A stretch of 9,015 nt of DNA from Holophagaceae bacterium (GTDB lineage: Bacteria; Acidobacteriota; Holophagae; Holophagales; Holophagaceae), in NCBI GenBank assembly GCA_016710635.1, contig JADJVL010000017.1:1-9015 (forward strand), in the 5' to 3' direction. Shown piece by piece: positions 6,810 through 9,015 of this stretch. The notes beneath the pieces are model-generated. The model saw only the letters and a program-made list of their open reading frames with translations. It made no database searches and was not told the origin of the DNA. The first letter of the stretch is position 1. Each line of letters opens with the position of its first letter. The translations under genes and the position numbers were made by a program.

Positions 6810-7790
6810 ATGAAAGCCGTCGTGTTCACGAAATACGGTTCCCCGGACGTGCTCGAAGTGCGGGACGTGGAGAAGCCCACGCCCCAGGACGGCGAAGTCC
6901 TGGTGCGGATCCACGCCACCTCCCTGAACGAGTGGGACGATGGCGCCCTGCGTGGCGAGGATGTCGTGAACCGGCTGATCTTCGGCGTGCAAGCCCCGAA
7001 GCGCGGACGGCAGATTCTGGGTTCCGACATCGCGGGCGTGGTGGAATCGGTGGGCAAGGGCGTGACGCGCTTCCAGTCCGGGGACGCGGTCTATGGCGAT
7101 CTCAGCGGCCGCTGGGGCGGCTTCGCGGAATTTGTGTGTGCGCCCGAGAAGGCCCTGGCCCCGAAGCCCCGAAGCATGACCTTCGAACAAGCCGCGGCGA
7201 TCCCCCAGGCTGGCCTGCTGGCCTTCCAGGCCCTGCGCATGATGGGCCCGATGCGGCCGGGCCAGACCCTTCTCATCAACGGCGCCGGCGGCGGCGTGGG
7301 CACCTTCGCGCTCCAGCTCCTGAAGCCCCATGGCCTCGTGGTGAGCGCCGTGGACAGCGCCGGCAAGCTGGAGCTGCTCCGCGAGCTGGGCGCCGCCCAG
7401 GTCCACGACTACGCCCGGGAGGACTTCACCCGCACCGGCCAGCGCTACGACTTCATCCTCGATGTGAAGACCCTCCGTTCCGTCCTCGCCTGCACCCGCG
7501 CCCTGAAGCCCGCCGGGAGCTACGTCACCGTCGGCGGATCCATGCCCCGACTGATCCAGGCGTTGCTGCTCTGGCCCTGGGTCGCCCTTGTGCAGCGCAA
7601 GAAGATCCGGTTGCTGGCCCTGAAGGCGAATCAGGGGCTGGATGTCTTGAACGAGCTGTTCGAGGCAGGGAAGCTGGTGCCCGTGATCGACCGGTGTTTC
7701 GGATTGGAGGAGACGGCCGCGGCGTTCCGGTTCTACGAAGCGGGGGAACCACCTGGGAAAGGTGGTGATCAAGGTGGTGCCGAGGGGTGA
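6810..7790 (+). CDS. Quinone-oxidoreductase-like NAD(P)-dependent dehydrogenase (zinc-free MDR family), shifted C-terminus
   Basis: Medium-chain dehydrogenase/reductase, probably NADPH-dependent, reducing a quinone or an enone-type carbonyl; the true substrate is unknown. The ATG at 6810 follows an AGGGG (6801-6805). The N-terminal GroES-like domain starts MKAVVFTKYGSPDVLE and has GSDIAGVVESVGKGV (about 71-85). The nucleotide site is INGAGGGVGTFALQL (about 155-169). The zinc-binding GHE motif and structural cysteines of alcohol dehydrogenases are absent, which points to the quinone-reductase branch. Later parts (YDFILDVKTL, GLEETAAAFRFYEAGE) are typical. An extra base near 7750-7754 shifts the end. 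Without it the protein reads GEHLGKVVIKVVPRG, the normal family ending, and would run on to a TGA at 7855-7857. As it stands the product is 326 residues with a short glycine-rich false tail. It may be co-transcribed with the toxin. Confidence 0.87.
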   Translation: MKAVVFTKYGSPDVLEVRDVEKPTPQDGEVLVRIHATSLNEWDDGALRGEDVVNRLIFGVQAPKRGRQILGSDIAGVVESVGKGVTRFQSGDAVYGDLSGRWGGFAEFVCAPEKALAPKPRSMTFEQAAAIPQAGLLAFQALRMMGPMRPGQTLLINGAGGGVGTFALQLLKPHGLVVSAVDSAGKLELLRELGAAQVHDYAREDFTRTGQRYDFILDVKTLRSVLACTRALKPAGSYVTVGGSMPRLIQALLLWPWVALVQRKKIRLLALKANQGLDVLNELFEAGKLVPVIDRCFGLEETAAAFRFYEAGEPPGKGGDQGGAEG

Positions 7791-7844
7791 AAACTGCTTG
7801 CCTCGCCCCGGGGATAGAGCAGGACTGATACGCCTTCACCTTCT

Positions 7845-7852
7845 GGAAGAGG
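7845..7852 (+). promoter_or_regulatory. Ribosome binding site of the small gene at 7858
   Basis: GGAAGAGG ends 5 bases before the ATG at 7858. It is one of the better Shine-Dalgarno sequences in the window and supports translation starting at this ATG, although the frame breaks about 170 bases later. Confidence 0.5.
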
Positions 7853-7857
7853 ACTGA

Positions 7858-8215
7858 ATGATCCCAATGCTTCTGCTCACCCAAATTGTGTTCAGTGATT
7901 CCCCTGCCCAGATTCCCGTGAACAGCATGGGGGCTCAGCTTGAAGCCGTGCTCAGCAGGTTTGAGAAGGCCTACAAGGAACGACGATTAGGTTCCTTCCG
8001 CAATCCCGAGGCAAAAGCGTTCAAGGTCTGATGGAACTGGGGCTGACCTGCTCCCATCCCGTGAAGTCAGAACCCGAGCGATCATCGGTCCCGGTACGGT
8101 CGAGTACGAGAACCAGGGGATTTCGCACAACACGCTCTACCTCAGCCGCATACGCTTCGTCAGGAAGGGGCAGAGCTACACCATCGTCGAAGTGGTGCTC
8201 TACGACGGCGATTGA
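7858..8215 (+). pseudogene. Small, possibly exported protein of unknown function, one frame break
   Basis: I do not recognise this family. From the ATG at 7858 the frame encodes 57 residues (MIPMLLLTQIVFSDSPAQ, then AQLEAVLSRFEKAYKERRLG) and stops at 8029-8031. The short hydrophobic start followed by SDSPAQ could be a minimal signal peptide, but it has no basic residue before it. A one-base shift around 8020-8030 leads into a second open stretch ending at the TGA 8213-8215. That stretch has regular strand-like sequence: AIIGPGTVEYENQG, LYLSRIRFVRKGQSYTIVEV and VLYDGD. The alternation of hydrophobic and polar residues suggests a beta-sheet domain. Joined, it would be about 118 residues. Position immediately after the corrected end of the dehydrogenase frame (TGAATG) suggests co-transcription. 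It could instead be two unrelated fragments. Confidence 0.45.
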
Positions 8216-8304
8216 ACGCCTCAGACCTCCAAACCTGACCACCTGCGCCTCGGCGAACCTTCAGGTATCGTGCCTCCATCGATCCCCTGGCACCACGCCC
8301 ACCC

Positions 8305-8310
8305 AAGGAG
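8305..8310 (+). promoter_or_regulatory. Strong ribosome binding site of the membrane-protein gene at 8316
   Basis: AAGGAG lies 5 bases before the ATG at 8316. This is close to the ideal Shine-Dalgarno sequence and spacing, and it fixes the start of the downstream gene. Confidence 0.75.
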
Positions 8311-8315
8311 CTCAA

Positions 8316-8736
8316 ATGCGTTCCGTCCTTCGCAGTATTGCCGCCGTCCTCCTGGGCTTTATCGTCGCGAGCATCGTCATGATGATCGTGGAAGCCATCA
8401 ACGGCCGCTTCCTCCACCCCCGCCCTGGGGAAGGCCGCGGAGGGGCTCAGGACCGGGAAGCGATCCGGGCCCTGCTGGCGTCGGCGCCAGTGACGGCGTT
8501 CATCGTCGTCATCATGGGCTGGATCCTTTTTTGGCAGGCCTGACCGGCGGCTGGGTCGCGGGCGGGTAGCGGGGCGGGCTTCTGTGCGGCACGGGATCGT
8601 GCTGGGCGTACTGCTGACCCCTGGCGGGCATCGCCAACAACCTCATGCTTCCGCCGCCCTCTGGTTCTGGATCGCTAGCCTAGTCGTGTTCATTCCGGCG
8701 GCCTATCAGGGTGCGCGCCTTGCGCCGGCGAAGTAG
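8316..8736 (+). pseudogene. Small membrane protein of unknown function, several frame breaks
   Basis: The start at 8316 is fixed by a strong ribosome site. The product begins MRSVLRSIAAVLLGFIVASI, a first membrane helix, then VEAINGRFLHP. Between about 8415 and 8450 the expected loop ALGKAAEGL reads in a neighbouring frame before DREAIRALLASAP returns to the first, so this is a compensating pair of shifts. After a second helix (FIVVIMGWIL) the frame stops at 8541-8543. Continuation in other frames gives FLAGLTGGWVAG, then VRHGIVLGVLLT, then LAGIANNLMLPP and finally LWFWIASLVVFIPAAYQGARL with the TAG at 8734-8736. Four helices and about 138 residues would result. It looks like a small four-helix membrane protein family I have seen in several bacteria, without known function. 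It converges on the alkylation-repair gene. Confidence 0.65.
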
Positions 8737-8774
8737 GGCCTAAGGAATCGGCATCTCCGCTCTTTGTTTCACCC

Positions 8775-9015
8775 TCAGCACTTCGGCGATTTCCGTTTCT
8801 TCCCGATCGGACTCCGCGCCTCGAACTTCTTGATGTACTCCGGCGCCGACGGGAGCTTGCAGTCTCCGACCAGGTCCACGGTCACCTTGCCGATGTGCTT
8901 CCCCGTCTCCATGGCGAGGGCGTGCAGGGGCTTCACGTAGCAGCCGACGGCGATGACGAAGCCGTTCATCACGTACTTCACGCGGTTGGGCTGCTGGTGG
9001 ATGGTCTTGGCGATG
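8775..9015 (-). CDS. DNA alkylation repair protein (AlkD-like HEAT-repeat glycosylase family), C-terminal part, continues outside the window
   Basis: AlkD-type proteins are HEAT-repeat DNA glycosylases that remove bulky or cationic alkylated bases such as 3-methyladenine and 7-methylguanine derivatives. The minus-strand frame is open from the window edge to the TGA at 8777-8775. It reads AKTIHQQPNRVKYVMNGFVI, then AVGCYVKPLHALAMETGKHI, GKVTVDLVGDCKLPSAPEYI and the basic end GKKRKSPKC. The NRV-YxMNGFVIAVG segment, the cysteine in DCKLP and the GKKRK-x-x-KC tail are typical of this protein family's C-terminus, so the call is firm although only about 79 residues are inside. The ATG at 8981 is internal methionine, not the start. 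No frame break is visible. Its enzymatic activity cannot be judged because the catalytic repeats lie outside. Confidence 0.85.
   Translation of the reverse strand, partial: IAKTIHQQPNRVKYVMNGFVIAVGCYVKPLHALAMETGKHIGKVTVDLVGDCKLPSAPEYIKKFEARSPIGKKRKSPKC

Noticed and set aside
6585..7772. 395-codon open frame on the minus strand across the toxin and dehydrogenase
   Set aside because: Shadow of the dehydrogenase; no motif seen, and the sense strand has a clear nucleotide-binding site and family sequence throughout.
1..9015. Mobile element, CRISPR array or phage remnant
   Set aside because: No transposase or integrase sequence, no terminal inverted repeats, no regularly spaced repeats and no tRNA-like attachment site were seen.

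Overview
The window is GC-rich, chromosomal-looking DNA from a bacterium with a Gram-negative style envelope (a lipoprotein L,D-transpeptidase and several small inner-membrane proteins). Codon usage and the look of several proteins fit Acidobacteriota of the Geothrix/Holophaga type, but this is an impression from the sequence; no search was run. There is no rRNA, tRNA, CRISPR array, insertion sequence or phage gene that I can see.

Layout. 1-912 (+): C-terminal activation domain of cobalamin-dependent methionine synthase (MetH), readable only by switching among all three frames. 917-1811 (+): a LysR-type regulator, also frame-broken. 1901-2806 (+): a lipoprotein L,D-transpeptidase with an in-frame TAG after the lipobox; the catalytic part from 2087 on is intact. 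2810-3569 (-): a DUF4386 membrane protein with three frame breaks. 3621-4045 (-): a small multi-pass membrane protein with one break near its start. 4046-4318: a divergent intergenic region. 4319-5398 and 5395-6177 (+): an intact two-component pair, a LytS/YehU-type membrane histidine kinase overlapping a LytTR response regulator. 6243-6485 and 6482-6802 (+): a ParD/ParE-type toxin-antitoxin pair. 6810-7790 (+): a zinc-free quinone-oxidoreductase-like dehydrogenase with a shifted C-terminus. 7858-8215 (+): a small, possibly exported unknown protein, shifted once. 8316-8736 (+): a small membrane protein with several shifts. 8775-9015 (-): the C-terminal end of a DNA alkylation repair (AlkD-like) protein running off the window.

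How the genes work together. The kinase and regulator form one signalling operon. The antitoxin, toxin and dehydrogenase are so tightly spaced that they may be co-transcribed from a promoter in the 65-bp gap after the regulator; that promoter would give a leaderless antitoxin mRNA. MetH followed within 4 bp by a LysR gene recalls MetR control of methionine synthesis, but the link here is positional only.

The most striking property is the uneven coding integrity. The block from about 4319 to 7745 has no break, while 1-2010, 3320-4040 and 7745-8736 are full of single-base shifts, often in compensating pairs with conserved protein motifs preserved on both sides. That pattern favours indel errors in weakly covered sequence over natural gene decay. 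I found no convincing undescribed system; the leads worth checking are the leaderless toxin-antitoxin promoter with its repeats and the two uncharacterised small proteins.
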